A stretch of DNA of 64,000 nucleotides, taken from NCBI GenBank assembly GCA_025529335.1, contig JAMYHX010000017.1:1-64000 (forward strand). Reading direction: 5' to 3'. Position 1 is the first letter of the stretch. Each line of letters begins with the position of its first letter. The stretch comes from Rhizopus sp. PT2906. Its lineage: Eukaryota; Mucoromycota; Mucoromycetes; Mucorales; Rhizopodaceae. Made by a program: the position numbers and the translations under genes. This document shows positions 10,348 through 23,607 of this stretch, piece by piece. The notes under the pieces were generated by a model. That model was not told the origin of the DNA. It saw nothing but the letters and a program-made list of their open reading frames with translations, and ran no database searches.

Positions 10348-11380
10348 TTAATAGAAAGTGGTGGGTCTCTTGGCAATGAAGAGAGCACGGTGCTTCTTGT
10401 CGGCCTTGACAATGCGGTGAGGCAAGGGGAAAGAGAGCTTAGGTGTCAAGAGTTGCTTGATGTATTGACGACGAACATCAGCATCCTTGACTTCAGCAAC
10501 ACGAATGATTTGAACAGATCTGAAACGAGCACGGTGGCGAGCAGCCATGTCTTGATCTATAATATAACAGTTAAATATCTACATAACACTGATATAATCA
10601 AGACTTACAGCAAGTCTCAACAGCTTCAACACGGCTCATGGCACGGTATTCCTTGTACATGTTGTGAGTACCAGAGCGAGAGTCATAACGAATCCAGATA
10701 CCAAAGTTCTTGATTTGTTCAGGACGCTTTTCGTGGATCTAAAATGATGATGAGTATACGTTGTTGTTTTTTGTATGTCGATTACTTTACTTCGTTGACA
10801 GCAACAATCTCACCAGCGGCCTTCTTGACCTTGCGGAGCTTCTTCAAGAAGTACCAGAAGCGAGACTTGGCAACAACAACATTGGGAGCAAAAATGCGCA
10901 TACGGAAGAGCTTAGGAGAAGGCTCCTGTTGGGAAGGAAGCTTGCGTCCAACCACCTGATATTCGGTGTACTATAACAATAAATTGTGAATTAGCTTCAC
11001 TGTCGTAATGATTAAAGCATTGGAGATTGGCTGAGAATATGAAGAAAGAATAGTATGTTTCTCTACACAAAAAGATTCCACGATAATGAGTGTTGAATAT
11101 ATATATGTGCGTGTGTGTGTGTGTGTCATTGACTGTACAAATGCTGAACATGTTGTAGTTTATAACATGTCATTTTCATGTCAAATTCAACTCCTCAACT
11201 ATATATATTTTCACTCTAGTTACACACACACTTTTGTAGGAAATGGATGGATATAACTGAATCTATATCCATCCATTGCTGTCATATCCATATTCGACCT
11301 TCTCTCTTATCTTTCTATTCTTTCTTCCTTTCATCTTTCCAATGAATCCAAAATTATATATTTATACATACTCTAGCCAT
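10348..11380 (-). CDS. RPL20: 60S ribosomal protein eL20 (RPL20/L18a)
   Basis: Four coding exons (11372-11380, 10791-10970, 10609-10738, 10348-10556) give 175 aa, the family length. YTEYQVVGRKLP starts the conserved domain, followed by FRMRIFAPN, SRFWYFLKKLRKVKKA, NFGIWIRYDSRSGTHNMYKEYR, QDMAARHRARFRSVQIIRVAEV and the terminal KRPTTFY. These are diagnostic for eL20. The first coding exon is only 9 nt (Met-Ala-Arg) followed by a GTATGT donor and an intron of about 395 nt. A long first intron placed directly after the start codon is typical of fungal ribosomal protein genes. The intron contains a (GT)n run near 11107-11127. Confidence 0.95.
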
Positions 11381-11886
11381 GTTGCCTTTGTAGGAACGAA
11401 AAGAGAAGGGAGGATTTGTTCGGCTGCCGAAAAGAGGGCAAAGGACGTCGTACACTGCTCCACTTCTGGGCCCGCATTGCACCCTACTGAGATTTAAACT
11501 GTAATGAATGCTTTAATCCCAGAACCGTACTTTTAAATTATTAAAAGTCAGAATCGGCGGGCACAGATACAGGAAGGGGATGGAGCATTTTATCAAGTTA
11601 AGCGCCTAGAGTTGTATGGAGTACTAATGATCAAAGTCATAAATGCTGATCAATTTTTGACAATAATTTGAACAAAGACCTCCTTTACTTTCTTCTATGT
11701 CTAATATTGATGCTATGGAGACATTCTTAGATCAAGAACTTAAAGACGACACAAACAATGCATAGAATAAGCTTGGAAAGCTAATGTTTGGCTTTGCTAT
11801 TTATAAACTTTTTTGGGAGTCTTTTATTGCTTTCAAATTAGTGCTTACACTATATATGTAATGATATCATTGAATTGATGGTACTG
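11381..11886. other. Upstream region of eL20, no gene seen
   Basis: Contains the promoter of the eL20 gene (reading leftward) and the end of the F-BAR gene at 11887. A short frame around 11276-11497 overlaps the eL20 start exon and is not credible. No RNA gene was found. Confidence 0.4.
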
Positions 11887-14132
11887 TCAATAAGGCTGAA
11901 CACAATTTTGAGCTACAAAGCCCTTCTCGTTTGTCAATGTGTTTGTTCTATTATCGTACTTGATTCCATAATACCACCCATCGCCTCGGTTAGTATCAAC
12001 AATGGCTACCCATGTGCCTCTGGTATACTGAAGCTCTTCAGGGTTATTACTGAACCAGTCGGTTAAAGTAAGCGCCCAGAACAAAATTGAATGGCCATTA
12101 CTATAAGACGAGCTTGGCGGATAGCCTGCTGCAGTTGAATAAACAGGCGAAGTGTTTTGTTGAGATGCATAATAGGTATTGGAAGTAACTATAGATGGAG
12201 GGTAATGGTAATAGGATGGCTGTTGAGGTTGTTGTTGCTGCTGTATCATGTATGGCTGTTTAGTTTCCTGTCTTGATGTATTTTCAGGTTGTTTTTTAAC
12301 CGATCGTCGTCTGACTGCAATTACATCTTCATTTGAAGAAGAAGAAGAGGCCAGGAGAGGTTCGTTAGTAGCATTTGGATGATTGTTCTTTTGTTCTCCT
12401 TTGCTGTCAAATATTCCTAGCTCTTCAAGTAAGCTTTTATAGGAAAAGTTACAGGAAGCATCCAAATCTGCATTTCGATGTCGTATGGTCGAACGTCGAT
12501 GATATAATTTTGTAGTTGGCTTTTTTGGTTCCTCAGTAGCAGCCAGATTTCCCAAGTCAAACATATTGTTACCGATGGCAAGCACAACCTTTGCACGAGG
12601 ATCAATTTTAATATCACCATTTTCATCTATTGATTTTGTCTCTGGATGAACTGCTTCAGTTTGTTGTTGTTGTCGTTCTTCTTTTTGAGTCACCTTGATA
12701 GAAGACGAGCGTCTGATGATGCTCGGGTTTTTCTGTTTTGTGAGAGGTGTAGAAAGGGACGGAAGTGGTTTGACTCTATTACGGATGATGGACCGTTTAC
12801 GTTCTGGCTCTGTAACAGGTTCAGTTGTTATCATCGTCTGTGTCGGAGCTGTTTCCTCAGTTGGATTTCGAACAGTCAACTCTGGTTTTGTCGTTGGCGG
12901 ATCTACTGGAGATACAAGTTCATTAGGACAATTAAAGCTGGCCAGTGTATATTTGTCATAGTTAGTTGAGGGATCATCCAAGTAGTCAACAAACACCTCG
13001 GGTTCTGGTATCTTGGCACCGGTTCCTTTTTCTTTAATGAACGTTTGAATGTCGCCATCTGGGTCATAATTATCTAATGCTTTCCAGAACCTTTCGTATG
13101 ACTTGTCTTTATTAGTAAAGATCCAAACAAGCAATAAATGACACATACCTCCATATCTTGACTTGATGCCGTCGAAAGCACATTGATGTACATTGCGAAA
13201 CTATGATGAAGGAAATCGAGTCTCTTCTTTTCCATTCCTTGATACGTCTTTTCGCAAATCTAAGTAAGCTTCAACTTTTTTAAAGCTCAAAAACTTACAT
13301 CACATGCAATTTTCCAGGCCTTGTTCCACTGCTCTGTTGCATCGGCTAATTTGTTGCAAGCATTCTTATATTCTTGCTCTACGATAGAGAATAATAAATA
13401 AAGACATAAATCAAATAGTAATGCTTTACCTTGAATCTTTATTTCATGTTGTGTTCTGTCAATCTTTTGCTTGATCCTGTCTGCTTCACGTCCTGCCGCA
13501 TTTGGTAATTGTGCCTGAAGTGTATATAATTTTGCGCAATCTGATTCATATTTTTCCTTGACTTTAGAAAGATATGCCTCACTGGATGTCTTGAGTCTGT
13601 GAGCCTTTTCGGCATTAGCATGTACTAATTTTCGTTTATCTTTTTGCTCCAATATAAAATTATCCAAGTCCACTTCCAGTCTGGCTTTAATTTTTTGTGC
13701 CAAGTTCAAGTGTGCTTGAGCAGTCCATTCCATTTCTTTATGTGCTGAAGATAAAAGAGCGTAGAGTGTTCTATGAATTAAAATCAGCTAGATTTCCCCT
13801 TTGCTAATTTATTTAGTATTACCCAGTCTCTTCACGGCCTATAGAAGCTTTTGTATGCTTCATCAATTTACGTCCAAATTCTTCATGAAGTGATGCTCTA
13901 ATATACGATTTGGTTATTACTTTTGAGAGTATTTTATATAAATGTATTTACCTGATATTATAAAATGATTTTACTTCATCAAATGTCTTTTTAGTGCTAT
14001 TCATTTTAGCAGTCAATACATGAAATCCTTCATCTTTCATTCCCTAAAGAAGTATATATTCATCACTGTTTTTTAATAGAAAATGAAAATAAAAGATACC
14101 CAAAAGTTATTAGCAAAGATCAGTTCAGTCAT
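11887..14132 (-). CDS. F-BAR and SH3 domain protein (Hof1/Imp2/PSTPIP-like)
   Basis: Seven exons (14100-14132, 13952-14043, 13823-13897, 13430-13770, 13299-13378, 13149-13259, 11887-13101) give 648 aa. Residues 1 to about 250 form an F-BAR domain: the FCH start FANNFWGMKDEGFHVL, a basic EFGRKLMKHTKAS helix and a long coiled coil with EWNKAWKIACD. The middle is a disordered Ser/Thr/Pro/Gln-rich linker with several RRRS/RRSS basophilic kinase-like sites and poly-Gln. The C-terminus is an SH3 domain (NNPEELQYTRG, DGWYYGIKYD, GFVAQNCVQPY), although its first strand (ALTLTDW) departs from the usual ALYDY. Relatives bend membranes at the septum and organise the cytokinetic ring or endocytic actin; that role here is inference. 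Confidence 0.85.
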
Positions 14133-14819
14133 TTTGATATTTTATAATGAAAAGAAAAAGAAAAAAAAGGGAAAAACATGTCCTTTTCTATCCTATTCAG
14201 TTTAAAGCATAATTCATTTCAAAAAGAAAGCAATACCCAAAAAAGGAAATTTATTAATAAACAATAGTCAATGTGGAATATCGCTGTCTTGTGCTTTCTA
14301 GAGAGTGATGCGTGATGTAATAGCTTACAAAGTCCTGATCATGGATTATTATATTTCTTATATCTCTGCTTGCAGAAATGATCGCTACCTTTTTAATCGA
14401 TTTACGTATTACCTGTGTTCACACAATTGTCAAGAGGTACTTGTGGAATCACTATATATAGGCACTTGGGGATCATCACCTTTTTCTCGGAATTGAACCA
14501 CTTTCTTTCAACAGTTTTACAGTAATCTTATGATGGCTACTATGAATCAACCGCCAAGATCACTTCACGTATAATGATGATGATGATATTTCATAAATTT
14601 ATATACTAAATCAAAAATATTGATAAGCAACCAAGATCACGCTCTACGACGTGTTTTTTATTTATTTATTCGAACAAAATGAATAAAGAAAGGGATTTAT
14701 AGACATTAAAAGCAACCTGAAAGAGTATAAACTCCCCTTTCATTTCGTCTCTATAAAAATATATATATAAAGCGTCCCTCAGCGCGCCTTTTCAAAATTA
14801 AAAATCTTTTTTTCTTTTA
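14133..14819. promoter_or_regulatory. Divergent intergenic region between the F-BAR gene and SMC4
   Basis: 687 bp separate the two starts. TATA-like stretches occur at about 14756-14770, shortly before the SMC4 start. A 63-codon frame at 14305-14496 has no recognisable product. No specific operator was identified. Confidence 0.35.
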
Positions 14820-17800
14820 ATGGATAAACCATCGCCAAACAAGAAAATCAAGATTTCACCTGAATCAGATGCATCAGAGACATCTACCAATACTACATTA
14901 ACAGCAGTAGAAGCGTCTGTCGAACAAAGATCACCTTCAACAACACCTTCTGTTAAGAATGATGTCAAAAGGGTTGCTTTTATGGAAACAAATAAGGAAC
15001 AGTCAGTTCCTTCAAAGAAAGAACCTAGACTTGCAATGAAAAAGATGGTCTTGAATGACTTCAAGTCATATGCTGGTAGACAGGTCATTGGTCCCTTTCA
15101 TAAAGTAAGATTCATAAATTGTATTTATGTAAAAACTCATTATTTTATCATATATAGTCCTTTAGTGCCAGTAACGAGAAAAAAAAGAGTGTAAACAAAA
15201 GGTCATTAACCCACTTTTTTGATAGTTGTTGGTCCAAACGGATCCGGCAAAAGTAATGTGATTGATGCTCTCTTGTTTGTCTTTGGTTATCGAGCCAACA
15301 AGATGCGTCAAGGAAAACTCTCTGAACTCATTCACAATTCAGCAAAATATCCCAACTGTCAAACCTGTTCAGTCGAGATCCATTTCCACGAAATTATCGA
15401 TGGCGATGATCCAAACGACTACACAGTTGTACCCAACTCTGAACTTGTGATTGCTCGACAAGCCAGCCGTAATAACTCGAGCAAGTACTTTATCAATAAC
15501 AAGAGCAGTAACTTTACTGAGGTGACCACACTCTTGAAAACACGCGGCATCGATTTGGACCATAAGCGATTTTTGATTCTTCAGGGTGAAGTTGAATCGA
15601 TTGCCTTGATGAAACCAAAGGCTAAAGACAACAACGATGATGGACTGCTCGAGTATTTGGAAGATATAATCGGTACCTCCAAATATAAGGCACCCATTGA
15701 AGAAGCCAGTGTTCGTTTAGAGGCTTTGAATGAAGTACGTGGTGAAAAAGTGGGAAGAGTCAAGTACGTCAGTCGAGAATTAGCCGGTATGGAAGAAAAA
15801 AAGGCAGAAGCAGAGAATTATTTGGAGAATGAAAATGAACTGGCGCAGCGTAGAAATGAACTGTATCAAATCTATTTGTATGAGACAAAACAAAATATTG
15901 ATGTGGCAAACCAAGCGATTGAGGAATTGAATGCAAAATTACTTGAAGAATCACAAAAGTATGCAGATATCGAAAAGGAGAAATCAGTCTTGAATGAAGC
16001 CTATCAAACTGCGTCCAAGGAATATAACGAGATTGAAAAGGAAAGCGAAACATATATAAAACAACAAGCAAAGTTAGAAAAAGAAGAGGTTCAGCTGCGT
16101 GAAAGAAAGGAACACTTGATTAAAAGACAAGAGAAGGGTACAGAGACCTTGGAAAATGATAAAGCGGCTCGATCGGAAGCACAGGAAGCGATCAAGAGAA
16201 ACACTGAAGAACTCACAACACACAAAGAAGAGATAGCAGAACTTGAAAAGCAACTCAAAGCAGAAGAAGCCAAACTCGAAGAAATCAGTAATGAGCTCAA
16301 GGGAAAGACAGATGGGTACTTGACACAGATCGAGCAGCACCAAAAAGAACTTGCTCCTTGGACAGAAAAGATTAATGAAAAGCAAAAGATGATTGATATC
16401 AAAAAATCAGAAATTGAGATTCTTACTGAACGCATGAATTCTGGTAAAAAGGCAGTAGAGGAATCCGAAGAACAGATGGAAAAGTTTCAAAAAATGGTCA
16501 AGGATAAGCAAAGGGAATTAAAAACGCTTCCTGATAAAATTAAAGAACTCAAGACGACACTAGAAGAAATGGAAAGTTATCTTTCTGAACTAACAACAAG
16601 TGAAGCTGAAAAACGTGCACAGCTCAGCAATGCTCGTCAAAAGGCAGAAGACGCTCGACTCTCTCTACAGCACTCACAAAACCGAGGTAAAGTGCTCAGC
16701 AGTATCCTCCGTTTGCGTGATTCAGGTCGTGTGGATGGCATCTATGATCGTTTGGGAAGTTTAGGTGTCATTGATGATAAATATGACGTGGCCATTTCGA
16801 CTGCTTGTCCTGCATTGGATAACATCGTGGTTGAAACAGTCGAAGCCGCTCAAGCTTGTATTCAATATTTAAGAAAGAACAATTTGGGCCGAGCAGTATT
16901 CACAGTCTTGAATCAACTTCGACCTCCACGAAAAGACAAGATGAAAACACCTGAGCATGCACCTCGCTTATTTGACTTGATAGAACCCAAAGACGAAAAG
17001 TTCATTCCTGCATTCTATAGTGTGCTTCAAGATACCCTCGTTGCTCAAGATTTGAAGCAAGCAAACCGTATCGCTTATGGAGAGAAACGCTGGAGAGTCG
17101 TCACTCTGGATGGAAAACTTATTGAAATGTCTGGTGCTATGTCTGGTGGTGGTAACAAGCAGTTAAAAGGTGCCATGAGCTCAACCTTTAGAGAGGAGGG
17201 TGTTAGTGCAGAGACAGTAGCAGACCTTGAAAAAGAACGTGATGAACTTGAGAAAAAATGCAAGGACACTTCAGAAGAAAAAAGGGCGACCGAGTTGGCG
17301 TTAAAAAGAAAGAAGGAACAATTGCCTCGTTTAGAGATGTCAGGCGAGAAGCTACAAATGGACCTCAAAAGTTTGGAAGCGCAGCTTGAAGAAGAAAAGA
17401 GTCGTATGATTGAATTAAAGTAATCCGGTTTTTCTATTGCTTTTTCTTTTAGGTACTTACTATTTTATAGGAAGCAGGTAGAGCCTAGTCCAGCTGATTT
17501 GGAACGACAAGAAGAGATTGAAAATCAGATTGAAGAGTTGGTTGCAGAGATAGATCAACTAAAGGAAAAGACAAAAGTCATTGAACAGACGATTGCTTCC
17601 TTGCATGAGCAAATTATGAACGCAGGCGGCAACGAGCTGCGACAACAAAAGACATGTGTGAATAATATCCGCAAGAAGATCGATAGCCTAAATACTCAGA
17701 TTACAAAGAACATGGTTGCAAAGTCAAAAGCTGAAAAAGATGTAATAAAATTGGAAGCGTCGATCAGAAAGATAGAAAAAGAGGCTGAACAGTTTGAAAC

Positions 17801-19066
17801 AAAGCTAAAGGAGCTGGAAGAGGAAGCGGATGAACTTTCACAGCAGATGCACAGTGTAACTGAGGATGTGAATCGAACAAAGAAGGTTAGGACTATAGAA
17901 TTACAAAAGAAGGGTCAACTAACGCTTTTCCTTTATTTTCTTAGCTTATGGAAGAGAAAAAGATAGAAATGGAAGATGTCAGAGTACAATTAGACGAAAA
18001 GATTGAGAATATTAACAAACTACGCCAATCTGAAGTGGACATCAAAAATAAATTAGAAGATTATAAGCGAACTCTAGTGGATAATCAAAAAAAGGCAGCT
18101 CACTGGGAAGAGCAACGATCCAAGCTATTCCTTCAGCGTATCACAGGTGATGAAACGGATGAGCAGTTACAACTACAGATATTCGAAGGAGAAGATCTAC
18201 AGGAACTAGCCAAATCAAAGCAATCAATCAAGATGGAAATTGCCGAAATAGAAGCGTTCGTACAAAGCGCCAAGCCCAATCTTTCTGTGTTGGAAGAGTA
18301 CAGACGTCGTCTTGCAGAGTATGACGAGCGTAAGAAGGATCTTGATGCGATTACTTCTGAAAGGGACACTGTCAAGAATGAAGTAGACACACTTCGAAAG
18401 GCTCGATTAGATGAATTTATGCAAGGATTCAATATCATTTCTCAAAAGCTTAAAGAAATGTACCAGGTAAACAATATATATAGTATTGTTCATGAGTCAA
18501 TTCATATTTACTTTACCTAACAGATGATCACTATGGGTGGAAATGCCGAGCTTGAACTAGTAGATAGTTTAGATCCATTCTCGGAAGGAATTGTATTTAG
18601 TGTAATGCCTCCTAAAAAGAGCTGGAAGAATATCTCTAATCTTTCAGGTGGTGAAAAGGTAAATAAGATATACACTATGACAAAAGGACAAAGATACCAA
18701 TTATGTGATTCCCTCTAGACACTTAGCTCTCTTTCCCTCGTTTTTGCTCTACATCACTTCAAGCCAACACCATTATATGTCATGGATGAGATTGACGCTG
18801 CCCTCGATTTTAAGAACGTATCGATTGTCGCTAACTACATTGCTGAACGTACCAAGAATGCACAATTTGTGATTATTAGTTTAAGAAACAACATGTTTGA
18901 GCTTGCAGATAGACTTGTTGGCATATATAAAACAAGTAATTGTACAAAGAGTATAGCAATTAACCCCAACATGATTGCCACTTTAACCGCTATACCCACC
19001 AACCTTGGACCAACTAAACGTAACCTTAGCATTAATCTCCCATCTTCAAAAAATGCAAGTAAATAA
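14820..19066 (+). CDS. SMC4: Structural maintenance of chromosomes protein 4 (condensin SMC4)
   Basis: Seven exons (14820-15104, 15158-15170, 15226-17419, 17471-17885, 17945-18466, 18524-18658, 18719-19066) give 1303 aa. VLNDFKSYAGRQVIGPFHKSF leads into Walker A GPNGSGKSN at about 102. NKMRQGKLSELIHNS is diagnostic for SMC4. Long coiled coils flank a hinge at about 595-720 (GRVDGIYDRLGSLGVIDDKYD). The C-terminal head has the LSGGEK signature at about 1183-1188 and Walker B VMDEIDAALD at about 1210. The protein pairs with SMC2 in condensin to compact mitotic chromosomes. Exon 2 is a 13-nt micro-exon placed just before Walker A. It converges with the ZIP transporter gene, 118 bp apart. Confidence 0.96.
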
Positions 19067-19184
19067 GCATCCATAAGTGATGCTCCCCCTCTTTTTTTAC
19101 GTGTACATAGAAGCTGATATTGAAGTATGAATTCAATAAATAAAAAAGGATATTTATTATAAAGTATGATACAATTATTTTTTC

Positions 19185-20567
19185 TTATGCCCATGTACCA
19201 AGCACAGCCATAAGAGCAGCACCCAGGTACATACAAAGGAAACAAAAGGCCTTTCTAAAGATACTAGATTGACGGAATCCAGCGTTATGATTGATTTCAA
19301 TGCTCATGAGAGACACATAAGCACTGTAAAGTAAGATACCAGCAGAGAGGGAGTCCAAGATAGCCTGTGCGAGAATAGAAGCTCTAGGATCAATGGTTGA
19401 GCGGATACCTATACCTATGGCGACACCAATAGGGGTCATGCAGACAAATAGGATACCCATGATAATAGGTTTACGCCATGTTTGGCAGTTCAAGTCGTTG
19501 ATTCGAGTACCCAAAGCGATACCTTCAAAGAACTACAACAAGGGTAAGAACATTGCTTCTACTTTATATTTATATATTTACCTGATGGAAGATAAGAGCA
19601 ATGAGTAATGTTGTAAATTCATCATTGTCTGTTGTTCCAAGAGTAATACCAATAATGATCGAGTGCATGACAATACCAAGTTCAAGGATAAAGGTACCCA
19701 GGTTACGGACGGACTGTTCATTTTCAAGGAATCCAGCGGTATGAACATGGCCATCCTCATGGATCCCAGTATGATCGTGAGCATGGATCTTTTGATCTTC
19801 TAATTTCTCATCACCTGCTTTACTTGCAGCGTTCTTGCGCGCAAGATTATCTAGGTTGGTGAGAGCAGCGAGTTCAAGGAGTTGGAGCGCAAATGAGGCA
19901 ATTAAACAAAAGACGCCACCGAATGCATGATATGAGTGCCATCCTGCGCTTAAACAAGGACTATCAAATCGCTCGAGTGCTTCCGGAAGCATGTGGATAA
20001 AAGCAGTAGCAATAATGACACCTGTGCCAAAGAATTTGCCGGCTGTTAGGATCCATTCTCGAGGAGAACCAGGCTGATAGGGACTGACGCGATGAAGGAT
20101 GATGGGAGCAAAGATGCCTAAGATTTATATATAATAAGAACAAAGCAAACACTATAAATAAAAATGAACGTACCAACTGCAGATGTAGCCAAAATGATAA
20201 ATATGGATCCGATTCTCATGGGCATATTGTAGCTTGAATTAGCCTCGATTTCGCAAGAAGCAGAATGTGAGTGCCCACTTTCTGCTTCTTCTTCTGCGGC
20301 ATGTACATGAGTATGTGAGTCTTCTTCAGTGTGAATGTGAGTTGTGTTCATTATGTCGATGTGTGCACCATCTGTGTGTACATCAGTCGGGTCTGTAACA
20401 TGTGTGTGTCCGTCGTGATCTAATTTTCAAAAACGTTATTATATAGTTAGGGTTCATATGAATATACAAGTACCTTCATGAGTTTGTGCATTAGATGTAT
20501 TGATCAAAATTATAGAAAGGAATAGGAATAGAAAACCACATTTGAGCAGAAATAGCTTTGCCGCCAT
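19185..20567 (-). CDS. ZIP-family zinc transporter
   Basis: Four exons (20474-20567, 20174-20419, 19582-20117, 19185-19532) give 407 aa. A signal peptide (about 1-26) precedes a His/Asp-rich extracellular stretch (about 32-90) with repeated HxH motifs. The usual eight ZIP membrane segments follow. The metal-site segments are HSIIIGITLG in the fourth and HQFFEGIALG in the fifth ZIP helix. The loop between segments 3 and 4 also carries many His residues (HAHDHTGIHEDGHVHTAG), a likely metal-sensing or regulatory loop. The predicted role is zinc (or iron/manganese) uptake at the plasma membrane or export from a compartment; the metal is not decided by sequence. Confidence 0.92.
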
Positions 20568-21960
20568 CTTTAAGTTAAAAAGAGAAAGAATAAGGTCAAA
20601 GTCAAAACCATGTTTATATATAAACTTTATATAGAGTCTAGAAAATATTGTAATACCATGAATGGAGTAGTTGTTTCGCTTGATCCAGCCAATGACAGAT
20701 AAAAATTTCTGATTTAAAGATTCTTTTGTTTCTAAATTTTTGACGTATAGATTTTACAATGATTAGAATATTTATAAATCATTGTCATCAGTGAGTGCGT
20801 ATTAGTAAAGGAAATAATAATGTCAAAAAGACTGTATTCTACAACCGGTTGTATTGTTTGTTTATCTGTTTGTATCGAAAGTAAAGCAGGAATCTCTTCA
20901 AAAATTTTTGGGTTGAAGTTACACCATGGATTGATCAAATGTAGAAATTTAACAAAAATTTCCATGGCAACCAGAAAGAATCTTTGGGATAGAAAAAGAG
21001 ATCTGTCAGAAAAGGTAAAGTATTTAGAAATGAGTGTAATTGTTGGTAACAGCATTAAAATAAATAAAAAGGGTCAGCACACTCTCTTATTTTTCTACAT
21101 CTTTCGAATCGTGTTACTGAGTAACAGTAGAACAGCTTGTGACCTTTTCCGTGGTTTTTTTATATGCCTTTTTTTACATATCCGTTATTCGGAGCAAGAG
21201 AGTACGACAGTAACCAGATCAGACTATATATACTAGCAGTTATTTTTAAATAGTAATAATAATGTCTTATGATCAATGGTTAAAATTGCGTAATTACCAA
21301 ACTCTATTTTCTTGTTATCCATCTTGGTCTCGGGATATTTTTCGTTTTTCAAACAATATATCGCAATTTATTTATTTTGACATACGGTCGATTTCGTGTG
21401 CAACACCGTACTTTCGCCTGATGAAGTGAGAGAAGGGCATAATTCCTCTGCTTTTCATATTCTGAACATAACCACGTAAAGCTGTTCATATGTTAGTATA
21501 TTACCTAGATGTATGGCAACCAAAAACAAGGAACAATTGGAAACTGAGCTCCTACATAGTTGATTGTATTAACCTTTGAATTGTGTAGGTTTGCTCTTGA
21601 AAAATTTACGTCAAAAACATTTTGAGCTCAAAAAAAGTCTTACAATTAGCTTACATGCATAGTAAATGGCATCATCTATCATTCTTTGCAGTAAAATAGC
21701 TTTAAATAGATGTTAAACTGTTCAAAACACGCATCTTCTTTTAAAGGGCACTTGTGGGATTTTTGGCCAATCAAAGAAAGTCTTTTTCAAAATAGGAAAG
21801 TACGTGGTGCCATTTTACATAAAAGACAATTGTTCCCTCAAAGCTGATGCGAGCAAAAGCCTGTCACGCTTTCTTTTTTTTTTTTGTGTGTTTCAAGCAT
21901 TGATGAACTTTTCTCAAGCGTTGTGCGTGTATTTGTTTCTGCCTTTTCATTCTAGTTAGC
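20568..21960. other. Long intergenic region, no gene supported
   Basis: This 1.4-kb region separates two divergent starts, those of the ZIP gene and the TPR gene. A 138-codon frame at 20820-21236 has no domain, its start context is weak and it ends in low-complexity codons. TATA-like stretches sit near 20614-20632 for the ZIP gene. The region before 21960 is pyrimidine-rich. No RNA gene was recognised. Confidence 0.4.
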
Positions 21961-23607
21961 ATGGGTAAATTCACGCCAAGGAAACCACAAAAGCCAAAAG
22001 CATCTTCCAAGAAGAAAGAGCCAGAGACATTTGATGACTTTATGGAAGGTACAAACAAGTGTTAAGCTTATACTTTTTCAAAAGTTTAACAAGTAAATTA
22101 GAGGCTATTCACTTGGAAGAACAAGGAGAACGTTACAGAACGGGAGAACGAGCTGAGAGATACTATGTTAAAGCAGCTGAAATGTATGGAAAGGCTTTCA
22201 GCTTAAATGACAAAGATGCCGACTGTGTTTACAACTGGTATACTACATATAATGTCAAACAAATAGAATCTCATTAATTTTCTTAGGGGACGTGTCCTGT
22301 TTCTCCTGGTAGATTTCTTGTCTTCTCACGCCACGCCTGAAGAGAAATTGACCAAAGTGGATGCATCGATTGAAAAGTTTCGGATCGCTTTAGATCTCGA
22401 GCCAAATAAGTCAGACGCACAATTCAACTTGGCTCAAGCACTCCATCAACGTTCAGAAATTTTGCAAGATACAACGGAGATAGATAATGCGTATAGTGCA
22501 TCAGCCATGGCGCTGCAAGAAGCCATGACTATCTTTGATCAATTGTACAGTATTCAAGAAAAAGAATACATGGAACTTCACGCACCCCCTTCTCCTGCCG
22601 AGGAAGAACAGGAAGAAGAAAAAGAAGAAACACAAGAAGAAATAGAAGATAAGGTGCAGGATAAACAGGAATTTACGACTGCAACTAGGGTAGAAGCTAC
22701 TACAGAGTACTCGCTTATTGAAACACTACTATCCACAGCCGAAACAATGTCAACTATGGGATCGATGCTAGCCTCATTCCCAGCATCCATGGATTTATTT
22801 AGTCGTGCCAAGGCTAAACTAGCGCTTGCAGAAGAATGGTACGAAAAGATGCCCCCAAGCTCTCCAGAAGACCCAGAGGTGGAAAAACAAAAGAAGGCAG
22901 CGCGTATACAAATTAATCTGAAGGAAGCCGCAACCTATGCTGCCATGGCAGACCGTACGGTGATCGCTTCCAATAGCGTTGACAACAGATTATTTGATAG
23001 AGCAATCGAGAGGCTAGACGAAATCATTCAGCAGTACGATCCTCGGCATGTGGAGGCCATGTGTGATAAAGGTGATGTGCTGACGTCCTACGGCCAAGCA
23101 CTTTTAGACATCGCCAACAAGAAACAGGTGCCTCTGGTGCCAGAAAATAATGGCAAGGAAATTTGGAACCTTTTCTCTGCTGCAACAAAATCATTTCAGT
23201 CAGCACTTGCCATTGAATCAAAAAATCTTAGGATCCTCAACAAGATGGGTGACCTCAGTTTACTTCGAGCTAAATTACCACTCCCTGTCGCAGAGCGAAA
23301 TCGACTCCAGTTGCTGAAGAATGCAGAATTCTATTACAAACATGCAGTTGAAGTCAATAAGGAGGTGCTCACAAGTGGATACATTGGCTGGGCCATGAGT
23401 GAATGGGCGTTAGAGGAATGGGCAGATGTCAAGGAGAAAAAGGAAAATGCGCTCAAGATTATACAAGTGTGGATCAAACGTGGTGGTAGTGGAAGCCTGT
23501 TCCGTAGCCTGGCGGAAGACAATGATGTTTGGGATGAAGAATTCGTGCAATTCATCATTGAACACTTTTTTAATGAAGAAGATAGCGAAGAAGAGGAGAG
23601 TGAATAA
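21961..23607 (+). CDS. TPR-repeat protein of unknown function
   Basis: Three exons (21961-22048, 22102-22237, 22287-23607) give 514 aa. A basic N-terminus (MGKFTPRKPQKPKASSKKK) could be a nuclear or nucleolar signal. Tetratricopeptide-like units follow, including AERYYVKAAEMYGKAFSLNDKD, IEKFRIALDLEPNKSDAQFNLAQALHQRSE, MCDKGDVLTSYGQALLDIA and FYYKHAVEVNKEVL. A central acidic Glu-rich segment and an acidic C-terminal tail (EEDSEEEESE) suggest a nuclear chaperone-like or scaffold role, but no specific family was recognised. The correct acceptor of exon 2 is the one that restores GluGluAlaIleHis at the junction. Confidence 0.8.

Noticed and set aside
11097..11130. TA/GT dinucleotide run
   Set aside because: Ordinary microsatellite inside the first intron of eL20; no element or gene implied.
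15769..16435. Minus-strand frames of about 100 codons inside SMC4
   Set aside because: Antisense of the SMC4 coiled coil, composed of Phe/Leu/Ser codons opposite Glu/Lys codons.
20820..21236. 138-codon plus-strand frame
   Set aside because: No domain, AT-rich composition and no splice or homology support; likely chance in a divergent promoter region.
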